A stretch of DNA of 64,000 nucleotides, taken from an uncultured Spirochaetia bacterium (GTDB taxonomy: Bacteria; Spirochaetota; Spirochaetia; CAKZLE01). Shown piece by piece: positions 41,505 to 50,882 of this stretch. The position numbers and the translations under genes were made by a program. The stretch is taken from the NCBI GenBank assembly GCA_937125225.1, contig CAKZLE010000020.1, positions 434,001 to 498,000 on the forward strand. Reading direction: 5' to 3'. Each line of letters begins with the position of its first letter. Within the stretch, counting starts at the first letter, position 1. A model generated the notes under the pieces. It saw only the letters and a list, made by a program, of their open reading frames with translations. It made no database searches and was not told where the DNA came from.

Positions 41505-42353
41505 ATGAATATTAATGATTACCCCTTTGGTCTCTATGAAAAGGCCCTACCTGCGCACTTTTCCTGGACCGAACGGATGGAGACAGCAAAAGCAGCAGGT
41601 TACTCCTTCATCGAGATATCGATTGATGAGAGTGACGAACGATTGGAACGACTTCAGTGGGACAGCCAGAAGAGGCAGGAGATCGTCGCCCTCCAGAGAG
41701 AGACTGGAATCAGATTGCAGAACATGTGTCTCAGTGGACACAGACGGTATCCTATCGGGACGACCGATCTTGATATTCAGGCGACTGGAATGAAGCTGAT
41801 GTACGATGCGATCGATTTTGCCGTCGATACCGGGATCCGAGTCATCCAGCTTGCAGGGTATGATGCTACAGTAGGTGAAGAGAGTACCGAGGTGACTGCA
41901 GCGAATTTTGCAAGGAATCTTGCAGTAAGTGTCGAATATGCAGCAGCAAAGGGTGTGGTCCTTGCTATTGAGAATATGGGAGTCCTCTTCATGGATTCTG
42001 TCACCAAGGCTATGAAATATGTGGATGCGATAAGATCTCCCTACCTTCAGGTCTACCCTGATATCGGGAATCTAGATGCCATGAATCATATGATCGATTC
42101 AGAGCTTAGAGCCGGAATCGGACATATCGTCGGTATCCATATCAAGGATACACAGGAGGGCATCGTAAGAAGAATACCCTTCGGTGAGGGGAGAGTCGAT
42201 TTCATCCGTGCCTTCAAGACGATCAAGTCCATCGGCTATGCTGGACCGCTATTAGTCGAGATGTGGGCCGATGATAGACCTGATACCTGTGATGAGATCG
42301 TTCAGGCTAAGAGGTGGATCGAAGAGAAGATGCAACTTGCCTGGGAACTATAG
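41505..42353 (+). CDS. ulaE: L-xylulose-5-phosphate 3-epimerase (UlaE/SgbU)
   Basis: The start is the ATG at 41505, nine bases after AGAAGG. The 282-residue TIM-barrel protein contains PFGLYEKALPAHFSWTERM, FIEISIDESDERLERLQW, NMCLSGHRRYPIGTTD, IENMGVLFMDS, YPDIGNLDAMNH and GAGRVDF-like GEGRVDFIRAF. These words match UlaE/SgbU closely. It converts L-xylulose-5-P to L-ribulose-5-P, the step after UlaD. Confidence 0.93.
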   Translation: MNINDYPFGLYEKALPAHFSWTERMETAKAAGYSFIEISIDESDERLERLQWDSQKRQEIVALQRETGIRLQNMCLSGHRRYPIGTTDLDIQATGMKLMYDAIDFAVDTGIRVIQLAGYDATVGEESTEVTAANFARNLAVSVEYAAAKGVVLAIENMGVLFMDSVTKAMKYVDAIRSPYLQVYPDIGNLDAMNHMIDSELRAGIGHIVGIHIKDTQEGIVRRIPFGEGRVDFIRAFKTIKSIGYAGPLLVEMWADDRPDTCDEIVQAKRWIEEKMQLAWEL

Positions 42354-42369
42354 AGTAAGGGAGAAGAGA

Positions 42370-43029
42370 ATGGAGAAGAAGCTACCAGAACTACAATTAG
42401 CCTTGGACTATGTGAGTCTACCCTCTGCAATCGCAATGGCTGCATTGGTGAAGGACTATGTTGATATCATCGAAGTGGGGACACCCCTGGTGAAGGCTGC
42501 TGGAATGGCTGCCGTATCTGCGATCAAAGAGGTCTGTCCCAATAACAGAGTCCTTGCAGATGTGAAGACCCCCGATGTAGGAGCACTTGAGGCTCAGATG
42601 TCCTTCGATGCCGGTGCCGATATCATGACTGTCATCCAGGGAGCACCTTTGGAGACTGTCAAAGATGCATTAGAGACTGCAAAGAAGAACAACAAAGAGA
42701 TGCTCATCGAACTTACCGGAGTGAGAGATCTTTCCGTGATGGCTCCAAAATGGAGAGAGCTCGGTGTGGAATGGCTCGTATACCATCGAGAATGGGATGC
42801 TCAGGCTCATGGACTTGACTGGGGTGAGGAACATTTCAAAGAGATCAGAGAACTGATCGATATGGGATTCAAACTCACGATCACCGGTGGACTCACTCCA
42901 GAGCTGATTCCCCTATTCAAAGGAATCTCTGCAGGTAGAGTCATCGCAGGTCGAGCTATCCATGCCTCAGAGGATCCGATAGCTGCAGCAAAGGCAATCA
43001 GAAAGGCTATTGAAGAGACCTGGAGTTGA
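42370..43029 (+). CDS. ulaD: 3-keto-L-gulonate-6-phosphate decarboxylase (UlaD/SgbH)
   Basis: The start is the ATG at 42370 after GGGAGAAGAG. The 219-residue barrel has LQLALDYV, DIIEVGTPLV, the catalytic DxKxxD segment LADVKTPDVGA, IELTGVRDLS, VYHREWDAQAHGLDWGE and FKLTITGGLTPELIPLFKGI, all as in UlaD. It removes CO2 from 3-keto-L-gulonate-6-P to give L-xylulose-5-P. It starts 17 bases after the ulaE stop. It strongly suggests that the imported substrate enters the L-ascorbate/gulonate branch. Confidence 0.95.
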   Translation: MEKKLPELQLALDYVSLPSAIAMAALVKDYVDIIEVGTPLVKAAGMAAVSAIKEVCPNNRVLADVKTPDVGALEAQMSFDAGADIMTVIQGAPLETVKDALETAKKNNKEMLIELTGVRDLSVMAPKWRELGVEWLVYHREWDAQAHGLDWGEEHFKEIRELIDMGFKLTITGGLTPELIPLFKGISAGRVIAGRAIHASEDPIAAAKAIRKAIEETWS

Positions 43030-43060
43030 TTCCGACGCAATATAATAAGAGAGGCAATTT

Positions 43061-43555
43061 ATGAAGACTGTTTCTAGGCAGGAGCTCACATTGGAGGGCT
43101 TCAAGAAATACGGTTATTTTCAGAATATGATCGATCCTAAAGAGGTGAAGATCGGTAGTGCACCGATAGAGTTCTTTCGAGATTTGGTCCCCTTGAGACT
43201 TGATAGCGGAAGGGTCCCCATGATCAGTGTTAACCGAGTTGAGCGACGCGAGTTGATCATCAATGTTGGTGAATATCATGATAGTACTGCTGAAGGCTTG
43301 ATGCCTATCGATGGGGATGTTCTGATGTTCGTCGCTCCTGCAACAGCAGGAGGAGAGTGGAGTAGCGACTCTGTCGAGGTGTTCGAAGTGCCCAAAGGGA
43401 CCTTTGTCTCTTTGAATCCCGGTGTATGGCACCATGGCTGTTTCGCTGCTGACAGTGATGCCGTGAACCTGCTCATCGCACTGCCCGAGAGGACCTATCA
43501 GGTGGACTGTATCGTGAAAGAGCTCAGCTGTGAAGAACAGCTCCAAATAATCTAA
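43061..43555 (+). CDS. AllA-like (ureidoglycolate lyase-like) cupin protein
   Basis: The 164-residue beta-rich protein resembles the AllA family in its C-terminal half: DVLMFVAPATAGGE, VEVFEVPKGTFVSLNPGVWHHGCFAADSDAVNLLIALPE. The GVWHH words match the metal-binding His region of AllA. There are no other purine-degradation genes here, so a role in ureide metabolism is unlikely; it may process a sugar acid. It lies between ulaD and the binding-protein gene in the same operon. Family is likely; function is unknown. Confidence 0.7.
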   Translation: MKTVSRQELTLEGFKKYGYFQNMIDPKEVKIGSAPIEFFRDLVPLRLDSGRVPMISVNRVERRELIINVGEYHDSTAEGLMPIDGDVLMFVAPATAGGEWSSDSVEVFEVPKGTFVSLNPGVWHHGCFAADSDAVNLLIALPERTYQVDCIVKELSCEEQLQII

Positions 43556-43605
43556 GGCTTTAAACAGCGGCACTTGAGTGCTCTGTAAAAAATAAGGAGA
43601 TATGA

Positions 43606-44697
43606 ATGAAAAATTCGAAGAAGAATCTTGTACTCGTAGTACTTTCCGTACTGGTTATCTGTTCTCTGCTGTTCGTCACCGGCTGCAGCGCTAAAGAAGA
43701 ACCTGTTGCCGCAGCACCTGCAGCAGTTGCAACAGAGGAAGTTGAGAAGTCCCCATTTGAGGGTGACCCATCAGAGACCTATTACATGTGTGTCATGGTC
43801 TCAGGTGTAGAGTACTGGTTCCCAGTATATGAGATGATGAAAGAGGCTGGTCAGCAGCTTGGTGTTGATACCGTCTACACAGGAACTCCTGAATATGACA
43901 TCAACAAACAACTTGCAGTGTTCGAACAGATCCTTGCAAAGAAACCAGCAGGTATCCTCCTTCACCCAATGAACCCAGATGCATTCATCGAACCTATCAA
44001 CCGAGCGGCTGAGATGGGAATCCCTGTTGTGACATTCGCAGCAGACTCACCAAACTCAGACAGAGTATCTTACATCACTTCAGATAATGCTCGTGAAGGT
44101 AGAATCGCAGCTGATACTATCGCTGCTGATATGGGCTTCAAGGGAGAGGTCGCAGTCTTAGAGAATCCAGGACAGGACAACCATGATAAGAGAATCAAGG
44201 CTTTCATCGACCAGATCGAAGCTGAATATCCAGATATGGAAGTCGTAGCTCGAGCAGCGACTAACCAGGATCCTAACAAAGCCTATACAGCTGTTCAGAC
44301 CATGATGCAGGCTCATCCAAACCTCGGTGGTATCTTCATGCCAGAAGCAAGTTCAGCAATGGGTGCTGCTCAGGCGACTAAAGAGGCAGGAACTGGTGTC
44401 AGAGTCATGTGCTGTGATGTTAATGCAAAAGTTCTTGATATGATCAAAGCGGGAGACATCTTCGCATCTCTTAACCCTAACCAGGGTGTACAGGGATACT
44501 TCGGAATGCTCATGCTCTATCTTGCTAACCATAGCGATATGATCGAACCGATGAATGACTATGAGAAAGCTGGATACAACCCAATGGGAATCCCTCTTGT
44601 TGATAATGGTCTTACGGTAGTTACTGCAGAGAATGCAGATTTCTTCTACTGGGACGATTACCTCGAAAAACGAGGAACCAAGGGAATCAACGAATAA
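43606..44697 (+). CDS. Sugar-binding lipoprotein, RbsB type
   Basis: A lipoprotein signal ends at the lipobox VTGC (Cys27), followed by an Ala/Glu/Val linker to about residue 45. The mature domain has the type-1 binding-protein pattern: YYMCVMVSGVEYWFPVYEMM, KPAGILLHPMNPDAFIEPIN, DNAREGRIAADTIA, GIFMPEASSAMGAAQATKE and VMCCDVNAKVLDMIKAG. It is the first gene of the importer set with the RbsA- and RbsC-type genes. It would capture the compound fed to the UlaD pathway, perhaps a keto-gulonate or L-xylulose. The AAGGAGA ribosome site lies seven bases upstream. Confidence 0.9.
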   Translation: MKNSKKNLVLVVLSVLVICSLLFVTGCSAKEEPVAAAPAAVATEEVEKSPFEGDPSETYYMCVMVSGVEYWFPVYEMMKEAGQQLGVDTVYTGTPEYDINKQLAVFEQILAKKPAGILLHPMNPDAFIEPINRAAEMGIPVVTFAADSPNSDRVSYITSDNAREGRIAADTIAADMGFKGEVAVLENPGQDNHDKRIKAFIDQIEAEYPDMEVVARAATNQDPNKAYTAVQTMMQAHPNLGGIFMPEASSAMGAAQATKEAGTGVRVMCCDVNAKVLDMIKAGDIFASLNPNQGVQGYFGMLMLYLANHSDMIEPMNDYEKAGYNPMGIPLVDNGLTVVTAENADFFYWDDYLEKRGTKGINE

Positions 44698-44714
44698 ATA
44701 TTACATGAGATTTG

Positions 44715-44740
44715 AGCTGTACAGCGAAAGCTGTACAGCT
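44715..44740 (+). promoter_or_regulatory. Stable intercistronic hairpin with GAAA tetraloop
   Basis: AGCTGTACAGC-GAAA-GCTGTACAGCT is a perfect 11-bp hairpin with a GNRA tetraloop, directly after the binding-protein stop. It has no T-tract. It probably protects the binding-protein part of the mRNA from 3' decay so that it is made in excess. Confidence 0.75.
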
Positions 44741-44756
44741 GACTATGGAGGATTCC

Positions 44757-46268
44757 TTGAGTAGTGAAGTAGTTTTAGCAGTACAGGGTATCGTGAAGGA
44801 CTTTCCGGGTACGAGAGCTCTTGATGGTGTGGATCTTGATCTGCACAAGGGTGAGATCCTTGCCCTAGTAGGGGAGAATGGAGCTGGAAAATCAACATTG
44901 ATGAATATCATCGATGGGGTATTACAACCTAATGAGGGAAAGATACGTATCAATGGTGAAGAGGTCGTCCTCCATACACCACTAGATGCCCAGAGGTATG
45001 GTATCGGGTTCGTACATCAGGAGATAGCACTCTGCCAGCACGTGAGTGTTGCCGAGAATATCTTCATGGCAGAACTCAACACCTCAAAGAAGAGTCTAGT
45101 CAACTATAATGACCTGTACAAAAGAGCAGCGGAGATCTTAGCTCCCTTAGGAGCAGTCGATCCTAAGAAGAGAGTCAATGAGTTATCGATCTCGAATCAA
45201 CAGATCGTAGAGATCGCTAAGGCTTTATCTCTTGACTGTAAGATCCTGATCCTCGATGAACCGACTGCAGCCCTTACCGAATCAGAGACAGATGCTCTGT
45301 TTAAGATCATGCAGGATCTGAAGGCAAAGGGAATCAGTATCATCTATATCAGCCATAGAATGGCAGAGATCTTCTCGCAATGTGATCGGGTATCAATCCT
45401 GCGTGATGGAGTATATTGCGGATCACTCAATATCGCTGAGACAGACTCGAAAGAGGTCGTCAGTAAGATGGTCGGACGTGAGATCACCAATCTGTATCCT
45501 CCAAAGTTTCAAGGAGACTGTACAAAGGAAGAAGAGTTGCTTCGGGTTCAGGGGTTCACTGATGGGTTTCGTTTCAACGATATCTCATTCACCCTGCATC
45601 AGGGAGAGATTCTCGGTTTCTCTGGTCTCATAGGAGCTGGACGTTCTGAGGTGATGAAAGCGATCTGTGGACTTCATCCTAAGATCGGAGGCTCTGTAGC
45701 CTTCGCGGGTGAACAGATCAGTATCAGCCATTATGAGGATGCGATACAACGAGGTATCGTATATCTCACTGAAGATAGAAAAGTCGAAGGGGTCTTCCTC
45801 GATCTTTCGATCAGGAAGAATATCTCGGCACTGAAGATTGATCAGGTCTCTACGAATGGTCTTGTCGATAGACACAAGGAGAATGGACTCTCCGATGAGT
45901 ATGCTGCGAAGCTGAATATCAAATGTGCCTCGACGACACATGATGTATCCTCCTTGAGTGGTGGTAACCAGCAGAAAGTCCTATTGGCAAAACTCCTATC
46001 GATCAGACCGAAGGTGATCATATTAGATGAACCGACACGGGGAATCGATGTCGGAGCTAAATCAGAGATCCATAAGTTGATCCGTAATCTTGCGAACGAG
46101 GGAATCGGCATCATCATGATCTCCTCAGAGTTGCCGGAGTTGATCGGTTTGAGTGATAGAGTACTCGTCATGCATGAGGGTGATTCCTGTGGGATCATCT
46201 GCGGTGACGATATCAATGAGAAGAAAATAATTCATATGGCTTCAGGTTTGGAGAAGGTGGGAGTATGA
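44757..46268 (+). CDS. Sugar ABC importer ATPase, RbsA type
   Basis: I place the start at the TTG at 44757, five bases after a perfect GGAGG; an ATG at 44745 has no ribosome site. The 503-residue protein has two ATPase modules: GENGAGKST with KILILDEPTAAL, and GLIGAGRSEVMKAI with LSGGNQQKVLLAKLLS and VIILDEPTRGIDVGAK. It drives uptake through the RbsC-type permease whose ATG overlaps its stop (ATGA). A signal peptide is absent as expected. Confidence 0.92.
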   Translation: MSSEVVLAVQGIVKDFPGTRALDGVDLDLHKGEILALVGENGAGKSTLMNIIDGVLQPNEGKIRINGEEVVLHTPLDAQRYGIGFVHQEIALCQHVSVAENIFMAELNTSKKSLVNYNDLYKRAAEILAPLGAVDPKKRVNELSISNQQIVEIAKALSLDCKILILDEPTAALTESETDALFKIMQDLKAKGISIIYISHRMAEIFSQCDRVSILRDGVYCGSLNIAETDSKEVVSKMVGREITNLYPPKFQGDCTKEEELLRVQGFTDGFRFNDISFTLHQGEILGFSGLIGAGRSEVMKAICGLHPKIGGSVAFAGEQISISHYEDAIQRGIVYLTEDRKVEGVFLDLSIRKNISALKIDQVSTNGLVDRHKENGLSDEYAAKLNIKCASTTHDVSSLSGGNQQKVLLAKLLSIRPKVIILDEPTRGIDVGAKSEIHKLIRNLANEGIGIIMISSELPELIGLSDRVLVMHEGDSCGIICGDDINEKKIIHMASGLEKVGV

Positions 46269-47269
46269 GTGAGAATATGACAGTAAAGAATAATAGTGTG
46301 TTATCCACACTAGGTAATGTGTTCACAAAAGTAAAGAGTTTCAGGGAGGGGACACTGATTCTGATCATCTTGGCAGTATGTGTGATCATGAGTTTTCTCT
46401 CTCCCTATTTCATGACCTGGGGTAACTGGAGAGCGATCTTTCTCTCTTTCTCTACAGAAGGTATCGTAGTCGTCGGTATGACAGTCATGCTCATCATCGG
46501 AGGTATAGACCTCTCTGTCGGAGCGGTGATGTGTCTCGCCATGTGTGTTGCAGGAAGATTATTCCTCATGGGAATGAATCCCTGGCTCGCTAGTATCATT
46601 GCCTTGGCCGTAAGTGCCGGTGTGGGTGCTATCATGGGCTATTTCGTGACGAAGATCGGTCTGGTGCATTTCATCACAACTCTGGCGTTTCTTGGAATCG
46701 CAAGAGGGTCTTGTTATGTCTTGACTCAAGGTTCTCCCTTGTCTCTATTCACCCTGCCTGCATCGTTCAAGTTCATCGGTCAGGGCTCTGTTGGACCATT
46801 CCCTTTCATCATCATCATCTTCCTAATCATAGTCATCTTCAGTGATTTCATGGTAAGAAAGTCTTCGATCATGAGAAAGGTCTTCTATACAGGTAGTAAT
46901 GAGAAGGCAGCTCTTTTCTCAGGAATCAGAGTCAACAAGATAAAACTCGGTGTGAGTGTACTCTGTTCCTCATTAGCAGGACTTGCCGGGATCATCTACA
47001 TGTCTCGTTTTGGTGCTGCGACTCCTGGTTTCGGTGTTGGTCTTGAGATGACTACTATCTCAGCTGCCGTGATCGGTGGTGCGAGTCTAAATGGTGGTGA
47101 GGGTACGGTCCTAGGATCGATCCTTGGTGTTGCTCTCCTATCGATCATTACGAGTTCGCTGATCCTTCTAGATGTGTCTGTATACTGGCAGGACCTCGTT
47201 AAGGGTCTGATCCTCCTCTTTGCCGTATCAGTCGATCATTTCCAACATGCAAAGAAGATGAAAGCATAA
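46265..47269 (+). CDS. Sugar ABC importer permease, RbsC type
   Basis: The 334-residue membrane protein begins with a cytoplasmic stretch of about 30 residues and has about eight to ten hydrophobic segments. Family motifs are VMLIIGGIDLSVGAVMCLAM, NEKAALFSGIRVNKIKLGV and ISAAVIGGASLNGGEGTVLGSILG. It overlaps the ATPase gene by four bases. It ends the operon; a bidirectional hairpin follows at 47348. Confidence 0.92.
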   Translation: MSENMTVKNNSVLSTLGNVFTKVKSFREGTLILIILAVCVIMSFLSPYFMTWGNWRAIFLSFSTEGIVVVGMTVMLIIGGIDLSVGAVMCLAMCVAGRLFLMGMNPWLASIIALAVSAGVGAIMGYFVTKIGLVHFITTLAFLGIARGSCYVLTQGSPLSLFTLPASFKFIGQGSVGPFPFIIIIFLIIVIFSDFMVRKSSIMRKVFYTGSNEKAALFSGIRVNKIKLGVSVLCSSLAGLAGIIYMSRFGAATPGFGVGLEMTTISAAVIGGASLNGGEGTVLGSILGVALLSIITSSLILLDVSVYWQDLVKGLILLFAVSVDHFQHAKKMKA

Positions 47270-47347
47270 TCATTGGTTGAATAGTCGTAGGATAGGGGTT
47301 CCCTGTCATGCAGCTTTAATGTAAATAGATCCTACTCCTTTTGTTTC

Positions 47348-47374
47348 AGACCTGATCTTGAAAAGATCAGGTCT
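47348..47374. terminator. Bidirectional terminator between convergent operons
   Basis: AGACCTGATC and GATCAGGTCT make a perfect 10-bp stem with a seven-base loop between the RbsC-type stop (47269) and the response-regulator stop (47381). Plus-strand tail is GTCTATTT; minus-strand tail is GAAACAAAAG, so it serves mainly the plus strand. Confidence 0.65.
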
Positions 47375-47380
47375 GTCTAT

Positions 47381-48754
47381 TTAAGAGTCGATATCGTATT
47401 TTCTGAGTTTATTATAGAGGGTCTTCCTGCTGATATTCAGAGCCTTTGCCGTATAGGACTTATTGAAGCTGTGATCCTTGAGGGCCTCTAATATGGTGTT
47501 CTTCTCGATCTCTCCGACTGATATCGTCGTTGAACTAGCACTGGGATTCTGCCTCTGACCATCTACACGGATAGGTCTGAGCAGTAGATCCTCATAGGTG
47601 AATTCTTTCTTCTCTGGATGGAGTAATAACACCGATTCGATCACATGCTTTAACTCCCGAATATTCCCATGCCAGGGATAATTCTGCATTTTTGATATAG
47701 CCTCTTTAGTGAAGTTTGCTCTATCCCTACAGTAATAGCTACAGAAGTAATCAAGAAAGAAATCTACGAGCAGTGGTACATCCTCTGTCCGATCTCTTAA
47801 GGGCGGGAGGACCATCTCGATACCACTGAGACGATAATAGAGGTCTGCCCTGAAGTTCTTCTGTCCTACCATCTCTCTGAGGTCCTTATTGGTGGAGGAG
47901 ACGATCCTCGCCTCGAAAGGTATCTGCTTGATTCCTCCTAGCCTCTCAAAGGATCGCTCTTCTATGACTCGTAACAGTTTTGATTGCAGAGCAAAACTCA
48001 TATCTCCGATCTCATCAAGATAGAGAATTCCTTTACCTGCGAGTTCGAACTTACCAACCTTCCGCTTATCGGCACCGGAGAAGGCCCCCTTCTCATGGCC
48101 GAAGAGTTCACTCTCTAGGAGGTCTCCGGGAATTGCAGCACAGTTGATAGCGAAATAGGGTTCCTCATTCCTGTTCGAACGGGAGTGAATCTCACGAGTG
48201 AACATCTCTTTTCCGGTACCGCTCTCTCCGAGGATCATGACAGGCATGTTCGCATCTGCGACCTTGTCGATGATCTCGAGGAGTCTCTTCACCTGTGCAT
48301 TGGCAGTCACCACCCCACCGTCTCTGATATCTGACATCTCAGTGTGAGGGCTCTGATTGATTTTTTGGTGTTTATCAGGGGTACTCTGGTGTTTCTGAGC
48401 CGCTGAGGCCTGATCAAGGATCTCTTGGATCTCATTGTTGTTGAAGGGTTTGCACAGATAGTCATTAGCACCATGCTTCATAGCCTCAACTGCTGTCTCG
48501 ACCGAGGAGAAGGCGGTGATCACATAGATCTTCGTCTTGATCTCGCCGACTCTCTTCAGTATCTCGATACCGCTGATATCACCGAGCTTCAGATCTATGA
48601 ATGCGATATCATAGGTATTCTTCTTCAGTAGTTCTACTGCCTGAGTACCTGTTGCAACGGTGTCTACCTCATGTCCCTCTATCCTGACGATGGTCTTAAG
48701 ACCTTCTCTCAAGCCCTCTTCATCATCGCAGACTAGTACCTGTAACTTACACAC
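47381..48754 (-). CDS. NtrC-family sigma-54-dependent response regulator
   Basis: The 457-residue protein starts with a GTG that overlaps the kinase gene by 8 bases. The receiver domain (1-120) has the acidic pair Asp10-Asp11 and the phosphoacceptor Asp54 (AFIDLKLGD) with KPF near 103. The AAA+ domain (about 150-385) has GESGTGKEMFT (Walker A), the sigma-54 contact loop GAFSGADKRKVG (a GAFTGA variant), and YLDEIGDM (Walker B). A Fis-type helix-turn-helix ends the protein (NKSYTAKALNISRKTLYNKLRKY). It activates sigma-54 promoters when phosphorylated by the partner kinase. Target genes are not evident in the window. Confidence 0.94.
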   Translation of the reverse strand: MCKLQVLVCDDEEGLREGLKTIVRIEGHEVDTVATGTQAVELLKKNTYDIAFIDLKLGDISGIEILKRVGEIKTKIYVITAFSSVETAVEAMKHGANDYLCKPFNNNEIQEILDQASAAQKHQSTPDKHQKINQSPHTEMSDIRDGGVVTANAQVKRLLEIIDKVADANMPVMILGESGTGKEMFTREIHSRSNRNEEPYFAINCAAIPGDLLESELFGHEKGAFSGADKRKVGKFELAGKGILYLDEIGDMSFALQSKLLRVIEERSFERLGGIKQIPFEARIVSSTNKDLREMVGQKNFRADLYYRLSGIEMVLPPLRDRTEDVPLLVDFFLDYFCSYYCRDRANFTKEAISKMQNYPWHGNIRELKHVIESVLLLHPEKKEFTYEDLLLRPIRVDGQRQNPSASSTTISVGEIEKNTILEALKDHSFNKSYTAKALNISRKTLYNKLRKYDIDS

Positions 48755-50882
48755 TCTTGGTATCTCCCTCGGAAATCAGGGGTAGGGTTACCGTGAAGGT
48801 AGAACCGACACCCAATTCACTTGTGACTGATATTGATCCTGCATGCCTCTTGATGATCTGTTTCGAGACTGCTAGTCCGAGTCCCATACCTTCATCTCCC
48901 TTCTCAGAGAAGAAGTCGTCGAATATATGGTATTGGATCTCATCTGCCATCCCGGTTCCGTTATCAGTGATATTCACATCGACATGGTCCTCATCAGCTA
49001 TTAGGGAGACATGTACCTCTCCCTTCTTATCTGTTGGGATGGCCTGGATCGCATTGTTTATGATATTGAAGAAGACCTGCTTGAGCTGGTCCCGGTCTCC
49101 ATGGACGAATAGGGCTGTATCAACGACCGGGGTGAAACTCGCTTCGATATCTTTTCTCAGGAATTTGAGTTCGAACAGTGAACAGACCTGCTGTATGAGT
49201 TCATTCATACTGATGATCTTATACTCAGAGCTCTGAGTCTTCCCATAATCGAGAAGAGAGCGTATGAGTTTGTTCACCCGAGTGATCTCACTCTCCATCC
49301 TCGAGAGGAAGATCTCCTTCTGTTCTTCACTGAGTTTTCCCGTCTGAAGGAGTTGCACGTGGTTGAGGAGGATCCCCATGGGGTTATTGATCTCATGTGC
49401 CATGGCCGCTGAGAGCTTTCCGACGACCGCGAGTCTCTCGGATTGGATTATTGCTCTCTCCATCTGCACGTTCTCGGTGATGTTCAGGATGACGAAGATG
49501 ATACCTGATCTGGTCTCTCCTGTTCTTAAAGGGAACATCTCTACCGCATAGGTAGAACCCTCCCAGTTGATCTCATCGGTCTTGATATGCTCTGAGGAGT
49601 CGTTGAACTGTTTGATGTATCGGTTGATATAGTCTCGATTATCTGAGAAGAACTTGATCCTGAACAGATCATGTTCATAGATGATATCCTGGGCTGTTTG
49701 AAGAAGTTCCTTCTTACCACTGTCGTTGACGAGTTTCACGATGTTATCGTTATCTACGATCACCACGCTGACTAGTAGGATATTGAAAACAGCCTCTATA
49801 TAGCTGTTGATCATAGCTAAAGTGGTGTTTCGATCCTCGAGGATCGTACGATTCTTCGCTATGGTGTTGATCATAGAGTTGAAAGAGGTATAGAGGAGGC
49901 CGAACTCATCCTTTCTACTAGTCGTCTCTATCTGGTAGGTATAGTCGTTCTTACTGATGCTTGCAGCCCCATCAGAGAGGGGGACTAGATCGTTGATGAG
50001 GTTACGTCCCCAGATCGTGAGGATGATAGCGGGGAAGAACATCCCGAACACGCAGATCCCAAGGAGGATCATGATCTCACGCCCCAAACCCCTCAACAGG
50101 GATTCCTGTTGTCTGATGATATAGATATCTAGTGGGATCGAATCTTCGAGCAGTTTCTCCCGATAGAACACATACTGAGTATCGTCGATTCGATGGGAGA
50201 AGTAGTTGTCCTCCTCGGTAGTGAAAGATGGATCGAAATCTTTGAAGGTAGAAAGTAGTACCTCCTGATTACGTACGATCACCAGATCTAGTTCATACTG
50301 GTCAGCGATACGTTTAACATAGGAGGAGTCCATCCGGTTCCGGATGAGCATCATACCGACGATAGAGCCCTCGAGGAAGATAGGGTATTTAGTGATCATG
50401 AAGATCGCATTGTTGAAGAACTCATAATGGATAGAGGCTTTACTGTTCTCTATCTTACTGTAACTCTTTGACATGTTAAGATCATCTCCGAAGGAGACGA
50501 TCTTCTCATAGGTATCATCATCTACCCGATAGATTCCCACTGAATCGAAGGAACTGGTGATCAGATAATCGTTGAGTGTGCTCTCAAGAATCTGAAGATC
50601 ATAGTCGAGCGATTGAGAACCCATGAAGTCCCAGTACTTAGAATAGATATAGACCTTGTCCTTGATATATTTCTCACCGGCTAGAGTCTTCGCACTCTCT
50701 AGGGTCTCTTGTTCGAAGGTCAGGATCTCATTCTGTACCAGATGGAAACTGTTCTCGAGTCCGATCCTCTTTGTCTGATTGTTCGTAGAGCTATAGAGGA
50801 TGATGACGAAGGCCAAGGAGATCAGCGTGGGGATGAGGATGACTGCTATCGATATAAGATATAACTTGTTTTTTAGTTTCAT
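48747..50882 (-). CDS. Membrane sensor histidine kinase with extracytoplasmic and PAS-like domains
   Basis: The 711-residue protein has a membrane helix at about 8-30, an extracytoplasmic sensor of about 240 residues (Cache-like words such as SFDSVGIYRVDDD and IFMITKYPIFLEGSIVGMMLIR), and a second helix at about 270-292. A HAMP-like linker follows, then a PAS-like segment (VSVVIVDNDNIVKLVND, 375-470). The kinase core has the H-box SAAMAHEINNPMGIL with the phosphorylated His near 490, an N-box IINNAIQAI, and G-boxes DNGTGM and GMGLGLAVSKQI. It pairs with the NtrC-type regulator downstream. Ligand unknown; a sugar acid or carboxylate is likely for this class. Confidence 0.92.
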   Translation of the reverse strand: MKLKNKLYLISIAVILIPTLISLAFVIILYSSTNNQTKRIGLENSFHLVQNEILTFEQETLESAKTLAGEKYIKDKVYIYSKYWDFMGSQSLDYDLQILESTLNDYLITSSFDSVGIYRVDDDTYEKIVSFGDDLNMSKSYSKIENSKASIHYEFFNNAIFMITKYPIFLEGSIVGMMLIRNRMDSSYVKRIADQYELDLVIVRNQEVLLSTFKDFDPSFTTEEDNYFSHRIDDTQYVFYREKLLEDSIPLDIYIIRQQESLLRGLGREIMILLGICVFGMFFPAIILTIWGRNLINDLVPLSDGAASISKNDYTYQIETTSRKDEFGLLYTSFNSMINTIAKNRTILEDRNTTLAMINSYIEAVFNILLVSVVIVDNDNIVKLVNDSGKKELLQTAQDIIYEHDLFRIKFFSDNRDYINRYIKQFNDSSEHIKTDEINWEGSTYAVEMFPLRTGETRSGIIFVILNITENVQMERAIIQSERLAVVGKLSAAMAHEINNPMGILLNHVQLLQTGKLSEEQKEIFLSRMESEITRVNKLIRSLLDYGKTQSSEYKIISMNELIQQVCSLFELKFLRKDIEASFTPVVDTALFVHGDRDQLKQVFFNIINNAIQAIPTDKKGEVHVSLIADEDHVDVNITDNGTGMADEIQYHIFDDFFSEKGDEGMGLGLAVSKQIIKRHAGSISVTSELGVGSTFTVTLPLISEGDTKSV

